49,273 nucleotides of DNA from Verrucomicrobiia bacterium (GCA_025451535.1 JANWKE010000173.1:1-49273); one strand, 5' to 3'. Positions 1 through 8,796 are shown, counted from the stretch's first letter. Notes: generated by a model from the sequence alone, not told the origin. Made by a program: numbers and translations.

Positions 1-1
1 G

Positions 2-1864
2 CCCGGCCACGTGGATTTCACCGCCGAAGTTGACCGTTCCATGCGCGTGCTCGACGGCGCGGTGGCGGTGTTCTGTGGTGTCGCGGGCGTGCAACCGCAA
101 TCGGAAACCGTCTGGCGGCAGGCGACCAAGTACAAGGTGCCGCGCATCGCGTTCGTCAACAAGATGGACCGCACCGGCGCGAATTTTGAAAATGCGCTCA
201 ACGACATGCGCACCAAGCTCAAAGCGTATGCGTATCCCGTTCTCCTGCCCATCGGCGCCGAGGAGCATTTTGAAGGCGTCATTGACGTGGTGAACCAGAA
301 AGCGATTGTCTGGGGACCGGGTGACGTGGTCAATGAGGGCCTGAATTTCGAGGCCAGGGAAATCCCCGCCGAACACAAGGAACGGGCGGCAGCGGCGCTG
401 GCGGAATTGATTGACGCAGTTTCCAACAAGGATGACCAGATTGCCGACCTTGTGCTGCACGAGAAGCCGGTCACGCCGCCGGAACTCAAGGCGGCGATCC
501 GCCGGTTGACCTGCAAAATCGAACTGGTGCCGGTGCTATGCGGTTCAGCCTTCAAGAAGAAGGGCGTGCAACCCCTGGTTGACGCGGTGGTGGATTATCT
601 GCCCAGCCCGCTGGACGTGCCGCCGGCCACCGGCGAAGTGCCGGGCCAGGCCGACCAAAAGGTCGAAGTGCCCACCGATGACGGCAGCAAGTTTTGCTCG
701 CTGGCGTTCAAGCTGTGGACCGATCCCTATGCGGGCAAGCTGGTGTTCTTCCGCGTTTATTCCGGTCAGATCGAAAAAGGCGACATGATTTACAATCCGC
801 GCACGCGCAAACGCGAGCGCGTCAGCCGCCTGATGATTATTCAAGGCAGCGAGCGCAAGGACATCCACCAGGTTTTTGCCGGCGACATCGCCGCGCTGGT
901 CGGCCTGCGCAATATCACCACCGGCGACACGCTTTGTGACGAGGATTTTGAAGTGACACTCGAACCGCCGACGTTCCCGGAACCGGTCATCAGCATGGCG
1001 GTCGAGCCCAAGACGAAACAGGACCGCGACAAGATGTCCGAAGGTTTGCAGCGGCTGGCCGAGGCAGACCCGACATTCCGTTGTTTCACCAACGAGGAGA
1101 CGGGCCAGCTCATCATCGCGGGCATGGGCGAGCTGCATTTGGAAATCATCATTGACCGCCTCAAGCGCGAGTTCAAGGTGGACGCCAACACCGGCGCGCC
1201 GCAAATCGCCTACCGTGAAACCATCACCAAACCGGCGGACGGCGAAGGCAAGTTCATCCGCCAATCCGGTGGTCGCGGCCAATACGGTCATGCCTGTGTC
1301 CAGGTTCAACCGAACGAGAAGGGCAAGGGCATCGAGATCGAGAACAAGATTGTCGGCGGTGCGATCCCCAAGGAATACATCCCGGCGGTCATTGACGGCA
1401 TCGAGGAAGCCATCAAGGGCGGCGTCTATGCGGGCTATCAGGTCATTGACGTCAAGGTACAGATTGTGGATGGCACGTTCCACGAGGTGGACTCAAATGA
1501 ACTGGCATTCAAGATGGCCGGAATTTTCGCGCTCAAGGACGCCTTCAAAAAAGCGCATCCGATTTTGCTCGAACCCATCATGAAGGTGGAATGCACCACG
1601 CCCGACGAATACCAGGGTGATTTGATCGGTGACATCACGCGTCGTCGCGGTCACATCATCAACATTGAAGCCAAGCAGGGCCAGACGGTGGTCAATGCCA
1701 ATGTGCCGCTGGCCGAAATGTTCGGTTATGCCACCGCCATCCGTTCGCTCTCTAAGGGCCGCGCTTCCTACTCGATGGAGCCGCTGACGTTTGAGCAGGT
1801 TCCGAACAGCGTGCTGACAACGATATTGGATCAGGCCGCCAAGAAACCAGCGGCGCGGACGTAG
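2..1864 (+). CDS. fusA: Elongation factor G, 5' end cut by window
   Basis: EF-G is the GTPase that drives translocation on the ribosome in the cytoplasm. The frame is open from the first bases and begins inside the G3 motif (PGHVDFT, after the missing DT), followed by RVLDGAVAVF and the G4 motif NKMD. Domains II to V follow, including the family-typical FHEVDSNELAFKMAG and ITRRRGHI segments. About 85 residues (P-loop and switch I) lie outside the window; 620 residues remain, consistent with the usual length of about 700. rpsJ follows after 118 bases with no tuf gene between, unlike the classical str operon order. Identification is certain; only the start is missing. Confidence 0.97.
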   Translation, partial: PGHVDFTAEVDRSMRVLDGAVAVFCGVAGVQPQSETVWRQATKYKVPRIAFVNKMDRTGANFENALNDMRTKLKAYAYPVLLPIGAEEHFEGVIDVVNQKAIVWGPGDVVNEGLNFEAREIPAEHKERAAAALAELIDAVSNKDDQIADLVLHEKPVTPPELKAAIRRLTCKIELVPVLCGSAFKKKGVQPLVDAVVDYLPSPLDVPPATGEVPGQADQKVEVPTDDGSKFCSLAFKLWTDPYAGKLVFFRVYSGQIEKGDMIYNPRTRKRERVSRLMIIQGSERKDIHQVFAGDIAALVGLRNITTGDTLCDEDFEVTLEPPTFPEPVISMAVEPKTKQDRDKMSEGLQRLAEADPTFRCFTNEETGQLIIAGMGELHLEIIIDRLKREFKVDANTGAPQIAYRETITKPADGEGKFIRQSGGRGQYGHACVQVQPNEKGKGIEIENKIVGGAIPKEYIPAVIDGIEEAIKGGVYAGYQVIDVKVQIVDGTFHEVDSNELAFKMAGIFALKDAFKKAHPILLEPIMKVECTTPDEYQGDLIGDITRRRGHIINIEAKQGQTVVNANVPLAEMFGYATAIRSLSKGRASYSMEPLTFEQVPNSVLTTILDQAAKKPAART

Positions 1865-1887
1865 ATGAGAATACCGCCAAAAACTTG

Positions 1888-1915
1888 TTGCACGGGACTG
1901 TTTTATTGCTACACT
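1888..1915 (+). promoter_or_regulatory. Sigma70-type promoter candidate for rpsJ
   Basis: TTGCAC at 1888-1893 and TACACT at 1910-1915 are separated by 16 bases, in the fusA-rpsJ gap. Each hexamer matches the consensus at four positions. It would start the rpsJ-rplW transcript with a leader of about 60 bases. This is an inference from motif and spacing only. Confidence 0.45.
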
Positions 1916-1982
1916 TTGTGCCCGCTTTTGAAGAATTGAAGCGGTGAACTATTGAAACCATTAACAGACAATTGCTCTTTGT

Positions 1983-2291
1983 ATGGCTGCTCAACGCATT
2001 CGAATTCGGCTTAAGGCCTATGACCATCGCGTCATAGACCAGTCGGCGCGCGAAATTGCCGACACGGTCAAACGCACCGGCGCACGCGTCGCCGGCCCCA
2101 TCCCGCTCCCGACCCGCATCGAGCGCTTCACCGTCCAACGCTCGCCGCACGCGGACAAGAAGTCGCAGGAAACTTTCGAGCAACGCACGCACAAGCGGCT
2201 GATTGACATCCTGGACCCGACCGCCAAGACCGTGGACGAATTGAAGAAGCTCAATCTTCCGGCCGGCGTGGACATCACAATTAAAATTTAG
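1983..2291 (+). CDS. rpsJ: 30S ribosomal protein S10
   Basis: S10 belongs to the 30S head and in many bacteria also acts in transcription antitermination as NusE. The 102-residue product has the normal length and the family pattern [14 protein letters not shown] near the start, GPIPLPT in the middle and HKRLIDI in the second half. The ATG at 1983 is the only sensible start. The bases before it lack a Shine-Dalgarno motif. It opens the S10 operon and is followed by rplC after a 94-base spacer rich in short repeats. Confidence 0.97.
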   Translation: MAAQRIRIRLKAYDHRVIDQSAREIADTVKRTGARVAGPIPLPTRIERFTVQRSPHADKKSQETFEQRTHKRLIDILDPTAKTVDELKKLNLPAGVDITIKI

Positions 2292-2385
2292 AAGTTAAAT
2301 GAGTAACTCGTTCGTTAAACAAGTAAATGAGGAAACGCCCGCGAGACTGATTTAACCAACCACCAATTTAACCAATTACGAACCC
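2292..2385 (+). repeat. Short-period inverted repeat spacer between rpsJ and rplC
   Basis: The spacer holds GTTAAAT and GTAAATGAG units on the left and TTTAACC-type units on the right, in inverted orientation, with roughly 7-nt repetition (TTAACCA, ACCACCA, TTAACCA, ATTACGA). It ends ACGAACC directly before the rplC ATG. The spacers before rplW and rplP end almost identically. No Shine-Dalgarno motif is present. Confidence 0.6.
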
Positions 2386-3114
2386 ATGCCCCTCGGACTT
2401 TTAGGAAAAAAACTCGGCAGCACGCGCGTTTATAATGCCAGCGGAGTGCTGATTCCGGTAACGGTTGTGCTCGCCGGCCCCAACCGCGTTTTGCAGGTCA
2501 AGACCCAGGCGGGCAAGGACGGCTACAATGCCGTTCAACTCGGTTTTGACGATCAGAAGGAACAGCGCGTGACGAAGCCGTTGCTCGGGCACATTAAAAA
2601 ACAGAACGGCGTGGCGGTGAAACGCATCAAGGACTTCCGCAATTTTTCCAGGGAAGTGAAGCCTGGCGACATCGTCGGACCGGCGCTGTTCGCCGTCGGT
2701 GATTTTGTCGATGCCATTGGCGTCACCAAGGGCCGTGGTTTTGAAGGCGTTATGAAGCGCCACGGTTTTGGCGGCGGCCCCGCAACGCACGGCCATAAAG
2801 GCTGGCATCGCCGGGTCGGCGCCATTGGCCAGCGCCTGTTCCCCGGCACGGTCTTGCGCGGCTTTCGGATGCCCGGCCACATGGGACAAGTCCGGCGTAC
2901 GACGCAGAACCTCGAAGTCATCCAGGTGCGCGAGGCGGAAAATCTTTTGCTCATCAAAGGCGCGATTCCCGGTGCGGAAGGCGATTATGTGGTTATTCGT
3001 GAATCCAAGAAACGGCCCAAGGGCTGGAAACCGCCGGTGAGCGTCGCGCCCATGAAGCGGAAGGGCGCCGCTGAAAAGAAACCTGAGGCCAAACCAGCCG
3101 AGACTAAAAAATAG
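2386..3114 (+). CDS. rplC: 50S ribosomal protein L3
   Basis: L3 is an early assembly protein of the 50S subunit near the peptidyl-transferase centre. The product begins MPLGLLGKKLGSTRVY and contains the family core VTKGRGFEGVMKRHGF with the following GGPATHGHKGWHRR segment and FPGTVLRGFRMPGHMG. At 242 residues it is about 30 longer than typical bacterial L3. The extra length is a C-terminal Lys/Ala/Pro/Glu tail ending KPEAKPAETKK, which resembles the tail of L17 in this window. The stop codon touches a palindromic repeat that separates it from rplD. Confidence 0.96.
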   Translation: MPLGLLGKKLGSTRVYNASGVLIPVTVVLAGPNRVLQVKTQAGKDGYNAVQLGFDDQKEQRVTKPLLGHIKKQNGVAVKRIKDFRNFSREVKPGDIVGPALFAVGDFVDAIGVTKGRGFEGVMKRHGFGGGPATHGHKGWHRRVGAIGQRLFPGTVLRGFRMPGHMGQVRRTTQNLEVIQVREAENLLLIKGAIPGAEGDYVVIRESKKRPKGWKPPVSVAPMKRKGAAEKKPEAKPAETKK

Positions 3115-3165
3115 GTAGGGACGCCGCACCGCGGCGTCCGGACAGCGCGGCGCACTGTCCCTACC
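3114..3165 (+). repeat. REP-like compound palindrome between rplC and rplD
   Basis: Outer arms GGTAGGGAC (3114-3122) and GTCCCTACC (3157-3165) are perfect inverted repeats. Inside is a perfect 8-bp hairpin, GACGCCGC/GCGGCGTC (3120-3138), with loop ACC. A second arm pair, GGACAG/CTGTCC, lies further right. The layout can fold like a clover and is typical of dispersed REP elements. It overlaps the last base of rplC. Confidence 0.75.
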
Positions 3166-3175
3166 AAAGATTGCC

Positions 3176-3802
3176 ATGAAAATTGCTATCAAGAATATCG
3201 CAGGTAAGAGTCAGGGTGAACTGGAAGTGAAGTTTCCGCTGGTTGAAGACGGAAAGGGCACGCAGGCCGTCCATGATGCCGTCGTCGCTTATCAAGCGGC
3301 GCAACGCAGCGGCACGGCCAACACCAAGAACGTCGGCGAAGTTTCCGGCACGAACAAAAAGCCGTGGCGGCAGAAGGGCACCGGCCGCGCCCGCGCCGGT
3401 TCGTTCCAATCGCCGTTGTGGGTTGGTGGCGGCGTGGTCTTCGGCCCGAGGCCCCGTGATTTTGCGAAGAAAATTTCCAAGAAAACCCGCGCGCTCGCGT
3501 TGCGCAAGGCGCTGAGTGAACGCCTTAAGGCCGGCGACGTGATCGTCGTGGACGATCTCAAGCTGGCTTCGCCGAAGACAAAGGAATTTATCGGAGTGAT
3601 TTCGGCCCTGGAATTGAAAGGCACCACGCTGGTCGTTTCGACCGTTACCGACGAGAATTTGGCCCTCGCTTCACGCAACCTGCCGGATGTGGCGGTGACC
3701 ACCAGCGACTCGTTGAACACTTACGACATTTTGCGGCCCGACAAATTGCTCTTTACCCGGAGCGCGTTTGAGAAGGTTGAGGCGCGGTTGACGAAAGAGT
3801 AA
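3176..3802 (+). CDS. rplD: 50S ribosomal protein L4
   Basis: L4 binds 23S rRNA and extends a loop into the peptide exit tunnel; in gammaproteobacteria it also represses its own operon. The 208-residue product has the normal length. It shows the basic tunnel-loop signature [16 protein letters not shown] followed by [16 protein letters not shown], then a C-terminal Rossmann-like half ending in [15 protein letters not shown]. The start ATG at 3176 lies 10 bases after a palindromic repeat. rplW follows after a 106-base spacer with tandem ATTTAAC units. Confidence 0.96.
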   Translation: MKIAIKNIAGKSQGELEVKFPLVEDGKGTQAVHDAVVAYQAAQRSGTANTKNVGEVSGTNKKPWRQKGTGRARAGSFQSPLWVGGGVVFGPRPRDFAKKISKKTRALALRKALSERLKAGDVIVVDDLKLASPKTKEFIGVISALELKGTTLVVSTVTDENLALASRNLPDVAVTTSDSLNTYDILRPDKLLFTRSAFEKVEARLTKE

Positions 3803-3908
3803 TTCGTAACAGGTTAAATGAGTTAAATACGTTGCGGAACCATGACCAACTTCTCATTTGACCAATGACTCATTTAACTGATTTAACAATTTAACGATTC
3901 AACGAACC
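3803..3908 (+). repeat. Tandem and inverted ATTTAAC-type repeats before rplW
   Basis: The left side has GTTAAAT units. The right side has ATTTAAC repeated with one or two separating bases (ATTTAAC, ATTTAAC, ATTTAAC, ATTCAAC). The two sides are inverted with respect to each other and could form a long imperfect hairpin. The spacer ends CAACGAACC before the rplW ATG, matching the end of the rpsJ-rplC spacer. Confidence 0.65.
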
Positions 3909-4190
3909 ATGAACGCTTTCGAAGTCATCAAGACCGTCCGTCTGACGGAAAAGGGCACGCGCCAGGGCGAAAAGTACAACCAATACACGGTTGTGGCCGA
4001 TCGGCATGCGAACAAGACGGAAATCCGCCAGGCCGTCCAGGAATTGTTCAAGGTCAAGGTCACGAAGGTCAATACGCTGAATGTGCATGGCAAACTGCGC
4101 CGTCAGCGGACAACCCAGGCTGGCAAGGCGCCCGATTGGAAAAAAGCCATTGTGACGCTCAAGGAAGGCGACAAGATTGTTTTGACCTGA
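3909..4190 (+). CDS. rplW: 50S ribosomal protein L23
   Basis: L23 sits at the tunnel exit and is the docking site for trigger factor and SRP. The 93-residue product starts MNAFEVIKTVRLTEKGT and contains the family segment VKVTKVNTLNVHGKLRR with a C-terminal VTLKEGDKIVL. Length is normal. In almost all bacteria rplB follows directly. Here an intrinsic terminator sits 18 bases downstream and rplB is 2.4 kb away. Confidence 0.95.
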   Translation: MNAFEVIKTVRLTEKGTRQGEKYNQYTVVADRHANKTEIRQAVQELFKVKVTKVNTLNVHGKLRRQRTTQAGKAPDWKKAIVTLKEGDKIVLT

Positions 4191-4208
4191 ACGAGATTTG
4201 AAATCACG

Positions 4209-4246
4209 AACGGCGCAGATATTTATCAGCGCCGTTTTGTTTTTTT
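4209..4246 (+). terminator. Intrinsic terminator after rplW
   Basis: AACGGCGC (4209-4216) pairs perfectly with GCGCCGTT (4229-4236) around a 12-base loop, followed by TTGTTTTTTT. This is a textbook Rho-independent terminator. It implies that the first part of the S10 operon ends here. Confidence 0.88.
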
Positions 4247-4323
4247 GGGTTGGACAGCCTTTGTCCGTGCCAGCATGGGAGGATTTGACACGGCTCGAAT
4301 TTTGGTTCAATTAAGGTTTGCCC

Positions 4324-5682
4324 GTGAATGCCAAAACACCCATTCGCATCCTGCACGTGGACGGTGACAGCTTCTTCGCCAGTTGCGAGATCGCCTTGAA
4401 TCAAAAGCTGCAGGGCCGTCCGGTCTGGGTCGGCGGCGGCCGGCGAGGAGATGGCATTGTTATCGCCGCCAATCGTGCGGCTAAAAAATTCGGCATCCAA
4501 ACCGGCATGGCCTGCTTTGAAGCGAAGCGGCTTTGTCCGAAGGGCGTTTTATGCCGTCCGCACTATGACGAATACCGGCGGCTCTCGGCCGAGATGTTCC
4601 ACATTCTCGAAGAATATTCACCGACCCTCGTACCCATCTCGATTGACGAAGGTTTCCTTGATTTCACGACGATGGACCGGCACGTCTGGCGGGGCACCTC
4701 ATCGGAAAGCTATGTGAGGGAAATCTGCCGGCGGATTTTGCAGGAGGTGAAATTGCCTGTGTCCGCCGGTCTGGCGAATTCTTCGCGGCTGGCCAAGCTC
4801 GCCACGGACGCGGCCAAACCCGGTTTCATCGAGATTCCATCTGGCGCGGAAAAGGAATTTTTGAAGGATCGTTCCGTGCGCGAGCTTTCCGGCATCGGCA
4901 AGAACCGGCAACGCGCGCTGGCCGCGCTCGACGCGACGACGTTCGGCCACGTCGCAAAACTGCCATCACCGTTGCTCAAGAAGAAATTTGGCATCTGGGG
5001 GACGCAACTCTGGCTGTTTGCCAAAGGCCTGTGGAGCGAGCCGCTGCTGCTTGAAGTGAAGGACCGCACGACCATTTCCAGCAATACCACGCTGCCTTAC
5101 GATGAGCCGGATTATGAGGCGGCGCTGACCTTCACCTTGAGCGAGGCGACGCGGCTGGTCGGCCAGTTGCGCCGCGAACAGTTGCAGGCGCGCGAACTGG
5201 GTCTGACGATCCGTTTTACGGATTTCAGCGAAGTCAGCGGCGGCCATCGCTTTCACTCGCCGCAGTTCCAGAATTCGATTATCAACACGGTGCTGGAGGG
5301 TGTTTTCCGCGGGTTGATGGACAAACAGTTCAAACCCGTCCGGCAAATCCGCATTGCGTTCTGGAACCTGGCGCGGTTGGACACGCAGCCGACGCTTTGG
5401 GGCCGCACGCACGCGGAACGCTGGGGTGCACTCGACGACGCGGCACACAAATTAAACTCGCAATTTTCGCGTGCGGAAAAGCCGGCGGTGATGACCGGTG
5501 CGCAACTGGCCTTGCGCGAGTTGGAGGATGCCTTCAAAAATCCGAAGGCGAAGTGTCCATTTGTGCCGCAACGGGAAATGGTAAAAAAACTTTGGGGCAC
5601 GGATGCCGACCCGCTGGCGCACAAGGGCGAATGGGAAAAGCGCCTGGCCAAGGTCAGCAAACAAGCCCAGTTCCGGCACTGA
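4324..5682 (+). CDS. Y-family DNA polymerase (DinB/UmuC-like)
   Basis: Y-family polymerases copy past damaged template bases. Catalytic carboxylates are present: HVDGDSFFASCE near the start (Asp13) and SIDEGFLD (Asp108, Glu109), so the enzyme should be active. A thumb with the helix-hairpin-helix-like SGIGKNRQRAL follows, then a little-finger domain. At about 452 residues it is longer than E. coli Pol IV (351) and carries a C-terminal extension. I chose GTG 4324, which has AAGG 7 bases upstream; TTG 4318 is in frame but too close to that site. A perfect TTGACA at 4285-4290 may be a -35 element with a poor -10. No LexA-type box is visible. It lies inside the split S10 operon. DinB versus UmuC subgroup is not settled. 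Confidence 0.9.
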   Translation: MNAKTPIRILHVDGDSFFASCEIALNQKLQGRPVWVGGGRRGDGIVIAANRAAKKFGIQTGMACFEAKRLCPKGVLCRPHYDEYRRLSAEMFHILEEYSPTLVPISIDEGFLDFTTMDRHVWRGTSSESYVREICRRILQEVKLPVSAGLANSSRLAKLATDAAKPGFIEIPSGAEKEFLKDRSVRELSGIGKNRQRALAALDATTFGHVAKLPSPLLKKKFGIWGTQLWLFAKGLWSEPLLLEVKDRTTISSNTTLPYDEPDYEAALTFTLSEATRLVGQLRREQLQARELGLTIRFTDFSEVSGGHRFHSPQFQNSIINTVLEGVFRGLMDKQFKPVRQIRIAFWNLARLDTQPTLWGRTHAERWGALDDAAHKLNSQFSRAEKPAVMTGAQLALRELEDAFKNPKAKCPFVPQREMVKKLWGTDADPLAHKGEWEKRLAKVSKQAQFRH

Positions 5683-5875
5683 CGGTTTACGCCGCGATTT
5701 TCCAGCGCATGGCAGCGCAAAGGTTCCTGTCTGCTGGTTGGCGGGACTTTCCGGTCCCGTGTTCACAAATTGGCGGTTGGAAAACCGCTTGAATGCGCCG
5801 GTCCGAAAGCCTGCGCTGCGTTAGCTGGCCAAATCTCGAACACGCCACCGGGAAGCATGTCGAATTTTCGATGGT

Positions 5876-6049
5876 ATGAAACTGAGTTTGGGCAAGTTGC
5901 TGTTTCCGCGCCTGCCAGAGGACTGGCGCCGTTATCAACTGCGTATTTTGCTGACGACCCTGGTGGTGGGTTTGATCATTTCGGGGATTATCGTCTTTAT
6001 CATGCTCATGAGCGATCAGGTGACGAAATACTGGCTGACGAGACTTTGA
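5876..6049 (+). CDS. Tiny single-pass membrane protein
   Basis: A 57-residue reading frame starts ATG 5876 and encodes MKLSLGKLLFPRLPEDWRRY, then a strongly hydrophobic stretch (about residues 23-45, rich in L, V, I), then a short polar tail. The pattern is one transmembrane helix with a positive N-terminal side. I do not recognise a family. It lies 67 bases upstream of the NrtS-like gene in the same direction. Codon use looks ordinary for this genome. It may be a partner of the transporter or simply a small membrane peptide; a chance frame is possible. Confidence 0.5.
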   Translation: MKLSLGKLLFPRLPEDWRRYQLRILLTTLVVGLIISGIIVFIMLMSDQVTKYWLTRL

Positions 6050-6116
6050 ATCCCGGGAGGGCGCGCAGATTTCGACACCTTGAGTCCGGGGGGAGGAATG
6101 CCTTATTTTTATAAGC

Positions 6117-6347
6117 ATGAAAGAATGGTTCCAACTGGCCTGTCAGCCTTCGGTGGTCAAGCGAGCGCTCAAATATGCAGCCGTTGTCGGTCTGATTCTC
6201 ATTGGCATCAATCACGGCGCCGCAATCCTGGCCGGCCAAATCACCCGCGCCGGTCTGCTGCAAATGCTGTTGACGCTGATGGTGCCTTATGTGGTCTCCA
6301 CCCTGTCGAGCGTTGGCGCCATGCGGGAAAAGCGCGGTAAATCGTGA
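6117..6347 (+). CDS. nrtS: NrtS-type small nitrate/nitrite transporter subunit
   Basis: The 76-residue product has two hydrophobic segments (about 18-38 and 45-65) and the pattern PSVVKRALKYAAVVG, INHGAAILAG and LTLMVPYVVSTLSSVGA. I recognise this as the short NrtS family, described as a nitrate/nitrite transporter in marine cyanobacteria where two small subunits act together. Length is in the family range. The assignment rests on remembered motifs, not on a search. No nitrate reductase gene is nearby, so the substrate is inferred from the family alone. The gene lies between the Y-family polymerase and the rplB promoter candidate. Confidence 0.7.
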   Translation: MKEWFQLACQPSVVKRALKYAAVVGLILIGINHGAAILAGQITRAGLLQMLLTLMVPYVVSTLSSVGAMREKRGKS

Positions 6348-6605
6348 TGGAAACCCTGTTGCGATCAAGGTATTTGCGGATGGTTTGGACCTCCAAAATT
6401 CTTCAAAAAAGTAGTTGCGTTGGGACACGTATTTGATATTTTCTTCGCTCCGTTTCGCTCGGAAGAGAACCCCGCCGGGTTACAACAGTGCGGTTAATCG
6501 TTTCGGGCAAATGGACAGCATGTTTGTAGACCGATAACTGATTCCCTGCCGGGACAGGAATGATGGCCTGCCGACTTCAAAGTTGCTGCTGAAATTTTTG
6601 TTTTT
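6348..6605 (+). promoter_or_regulatory. Promoter candidate and leader upstream of rplB
   Basis: TTGCGT (6415-6420) and TATTTT (6437-6442) are 16 bases apart. They would give a leader of about 155 bases before rplB. The leader holds a small imperfect hairpin around 6542-6560 (TTCCCTG and CAGGAA) and ends in an A/T-rich run without a Shine-Dalgarno motif. A new promoter is expected here because a terminator stands after rplW. Motif-based inference. Confidence 0.45.
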
Positions 6606-7460
6606 ATGCCAGTCAAGACATTTAGACCGCTAACGCCGTCTCTGCGCTATGTTACATACGCGGATTACAGCGATATTACGAAGACGAAGCCCGAGAAGCG
6701 GCTGGTCGTCACGCGGAAGAAGACCGGTGGCCGCAATGCCTACGGTCGCGTGACCGCGCGCGGTATCGGCGGCGGTCACAAGCAGAAAATCCGCCTCGTG
6801 GATTTCAAGCGCCAAAAGCACGGTGTCGAGGCGACGGTGGCGGCGATTGAATACGACCCGATGCGTTCAGCGCGATTGGCGCTGCTGCAATACAAGGACG
6901 GTGAAAAGGCTTACATCATCGCTCCGGCGGGCATCAAGGTGGGCGGCACCATTTCCAGCGGTCCGGCCGCTCCGCCGGAGGTCGGCAATGCATTGCCGCT
7001 GAAAGCGATTCCCGTTGGTCTGGCGATTCACAACATCGAGCTGACGCCGGGCCACGGCGGGCAGGTGGTGCGTTCGGCGGGGGGCGCCGCCACGCTGATG
7101 TCGCGGGACGAAGGTTATGCGCAAATCCGCCTGCCTTCGGGTGAAATCCGCAAGGTGAATGAAAATTGCTACGCGACCATTGGCCAGGTCGGCAACGCGG
7201 AACACGAAAATGTGATTTTGGGCAAAGCCGGTCGCACGCGGCATCGCGGTCATCGTGGCATCAACCGCGGGGTGACGCGCAATCCGGTGGACCATCCGAA
7301 TGGCGGCGGCGCCGGCAAGTCCAAATCCGGCGGCGGCTGGCAGCAGTTGATGTCGCCGTGGGGCAGGATCGCCAAGGGCGGCAAGACGCGCCCAAAATAC
7401 AAATATTCGAACCGTTTTATTATTGTGCGCCGCAACGGCCGGCCGATGAAGATCAAATAA
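6606..7460 (+). CDS. rplB: 50S ribosomal protein L2
   Basis: L2 is a core 50S protein needed for subunit joining and the peptidyl-transferase centre. The 284-residue product is of normal length. It has the N-terminal [17 protein letters not shown], the RNA-binding [15 protein letters not shown] and the C-terminal [19 protein letters not shown] with GGGAGKS. The conserved catalytic-centre-proximal histidine lies in this last segment. No Shine-Dalgarno motif precedes ATG 6606; the upstream bases are T-rich. It starts the second ribosomal transcript after the 2.4 kb interruption. Confidence 0.97.
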   Translation: MPVKTFRPLTPSLRYVTYADYSDITKTKPEKRLVVTRKKTGGRNAYGRVTARGIGGGHKQKIRLVDFKRQKHGVEATVAAIEYDPMRSARLALLQYKDGEKAYIIAPAGIKVGGTISSGPAAPPEVGNALPLKAIPVGLAIHNIELTPGHGGQVVRSAGGAATLMSRDEGYAQIRLPSGEIRKVNENCYATIGQVGNAEHENVILGKAGRTRHRGHRGINRGVTRNPVDHPNGGGAGKSKSGGGWQQLMSPWGRIAKGGKTRPKYKYSNRFIIVRRNGRPMKIK

Positions 7461-7465
7461 TTTTT

Positions 7466-7747
7466 ATGGGACGCTCGATTAAAAAAGGTCCGTTTGTAGA
7501 TTTTCACCTGCTGGATAAAATCCAGAAGGCGAAGAGCACCAGTCAAAAAACGCCGATCAAAACCTGGTCGCGGCGTTCGATGATTACGCCGGATTTCGTC
7601 GGGCTGACGTTCAGCGTCCACAACGGCAAGGTTTTTAACCCGGTGTTTGTGACGGAAAACATGGTCGGCCACCGGCTCGGCGAGTTTTCCTTGACGCGGA
7701 TATTCAAGAAACACGGCGCGCACACGGCCAAAGCGGAGGCGAAATAA
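7466..7747 (+). CDS. rpsS: 30S ribosomal protein S19
   Basis: S19 lies in the 30S head and contacts A-site tRNA together with S13. The 93-residue product has the family start [12 protein letters not shown], then [39 protein letters not shown] and a short basic tail. The ATG at 7466 begins five bases after the rplB stop with only T residues between, so no Shine-Dalgarno site exists and translation is probably coupled to rplB. Length is normal. Confidence 0.96.
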   Translation: MGRSIKKGPFVDFHLLDKIQKAKSTSQKTPIKTWSRRSMITPDFVGLTFSVHNGKVFNPVFVTENMVGHRLGEFSLTRIFKKHGAHTAKAEAK

Positions 7748-7748
7748 C

Positions 7749-8081
7749 ATGGAAGTTCATGCCATCTTGAAAAACGTGCCGATGTCCGCGCAAAAGATGC
7801 GTGAGGTCGTGCGGCAGATTCAGGGGCTGCCGGCCTTGCAGGCGCAGGCGGTGCTGCAGTTCGTTCCGCGCAAGGGGGCGCGACTGGTGGCCAAGACGCT
7901 CCGGTCGGCCATCGCCAACGCGGAAAACAATAACAAACTCAAGCCGGAAAGTTTGCGGATCAAGGAAGCGGTTGCCGGCACGGCCATGATCATCAAACGT
8001 TTCACCCCCAAAGCCCGCGGTTCCGCCGGACCAATCCTCAAACGCCGTTGTCACATCAAAATCACCTTGTCAGACGAATAG
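7749..8081 (+). CDS. rplV: 50S ribosomal protein L22
   Basis: L22 lines the exit tunnel through a long beta-hairpin. The 110-residue product shows [17 protein letters not shown] at the start and the hairpin/C-terminal signature [21 protein letters not shown]. Its length matches the family. It starts one base after the rpsS stop, and a GAGG lies about 13 bases upstream. rpsC follows after one base, so the four genes rplB to rpsC are tightly packed. Confidence 0.96.
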   Translation: MEVHAILKNVPMSAQKMREVVRQIQGLPALQAQAVLQFVPRKGARLVAKTLRSAIANAENNNKLKPESLRIKEAVAGTAMIIKRFTPKARGSAGPILKRRCHIKITLSDE

Positions 8082-8082
8082 T

Positions 8083-8760
8083 ATGGGCCAAAAAACAAAT
8101 CCAATCGGTCTGCGGGTCGGCGTCAACAAGGACTGGCGCTCGAAGTGGTTTGCCGGGAAGAAGGAATTCGGCCCGCTGCTCAATGAAGACCGGCAAATCC
8201 GCACCCTGCTGAAGAAGAAGCTCGAAACGGCGTCCGTCCCGAAAATTTTGATCGAGCGGGCGACCAACCGCTGTCGCGTGACGATTTTGACCGCGCGCCC
8301 GGGCGTGGTCATTGGCCGCAAGGGTGCGGAAATCGACAAGCTCAAGGAAGAGTTGAGCCGCATGACCGGCAAGGAAGTCTATGTGGACATTGTCGAGGTG
8401 AAGACCCCGGAATTGGATGCGCAACTCGTGGCGGAAAATGTCGCACTGCAATTGGAACGCCGGGTGTCGTTCCGCCGCGCGATGAAGAAGGCCTTGCAGA
8501 CCGCCAAGGATTTCGGCGCGGAAGGCATCAAGATTCGCTGCGCGGGCCGGCTGGGTGGCGCGGAACTCGCGCGGGTCGAGCAATATCATTGGGGCCGCGT
8601 GCCGTTGCATACGCTGCGCGCGAACATTGATTACGGATTTGCCGAGGCGCTTACCGTTTATGGCAAGCTCGGCATCAAATGCTGGATTTGCCGCGGCGAG
8701 AACAAGCCGCAGAAGAAAGAACAGCCGCAGGCGCCGGCCGAGCCGGTGCCGGTGAAGTAA
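8083..8760 (+). CDS. rpsC: 30S ribosomal protein S3
   Basis: S3 forms part of the mRNA entry site and helicase activity of the 30S subunit. The 225-residue product starts [13 protein letters not shown] and has the KH domain GXXG-like loop in [17 protein letters not shown], then the C-terminal domain [26 protein letters not shown] and DYGFAEA. A short Lys/Pro/Ala tail ends the protein ([11 protein letters not shown]), in keeping with the low-complexity tails on L3 and L17 here. Length is normal. Confidence 0.96.
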   Translation: MGQKTNPIGLRVGVNKDWRSKWFAGKKEFGPLLNEDRQIRTLLKKKLETASVPKILIERATNRCRVTILTARPGVVIGRKGAEIDKLKEELSRMTGKEVYVDIVEVKTPELDAQLVAENVALQLERRVSFRRAMKKALQTAKDFGAEGIKIRCAGRLGGAELARVEQYHWGRVPLHTLRANIDYGFAEALTVYGKLGIKCWICRGENKPQKKEQPQAPAEPVPVK

Positions 8761-8796
8761 AACGGGTGACTGACTATTTAACCATTTGACGAACCT

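Noticed and set aside
545-1483. Long antisense frame of 312 codons within fusA
   Set aside because: It lies opposite a fully conserved EF-G frame in GC-rich DNA, where third-position bias keeps antisense frames open. No family motif is seen.
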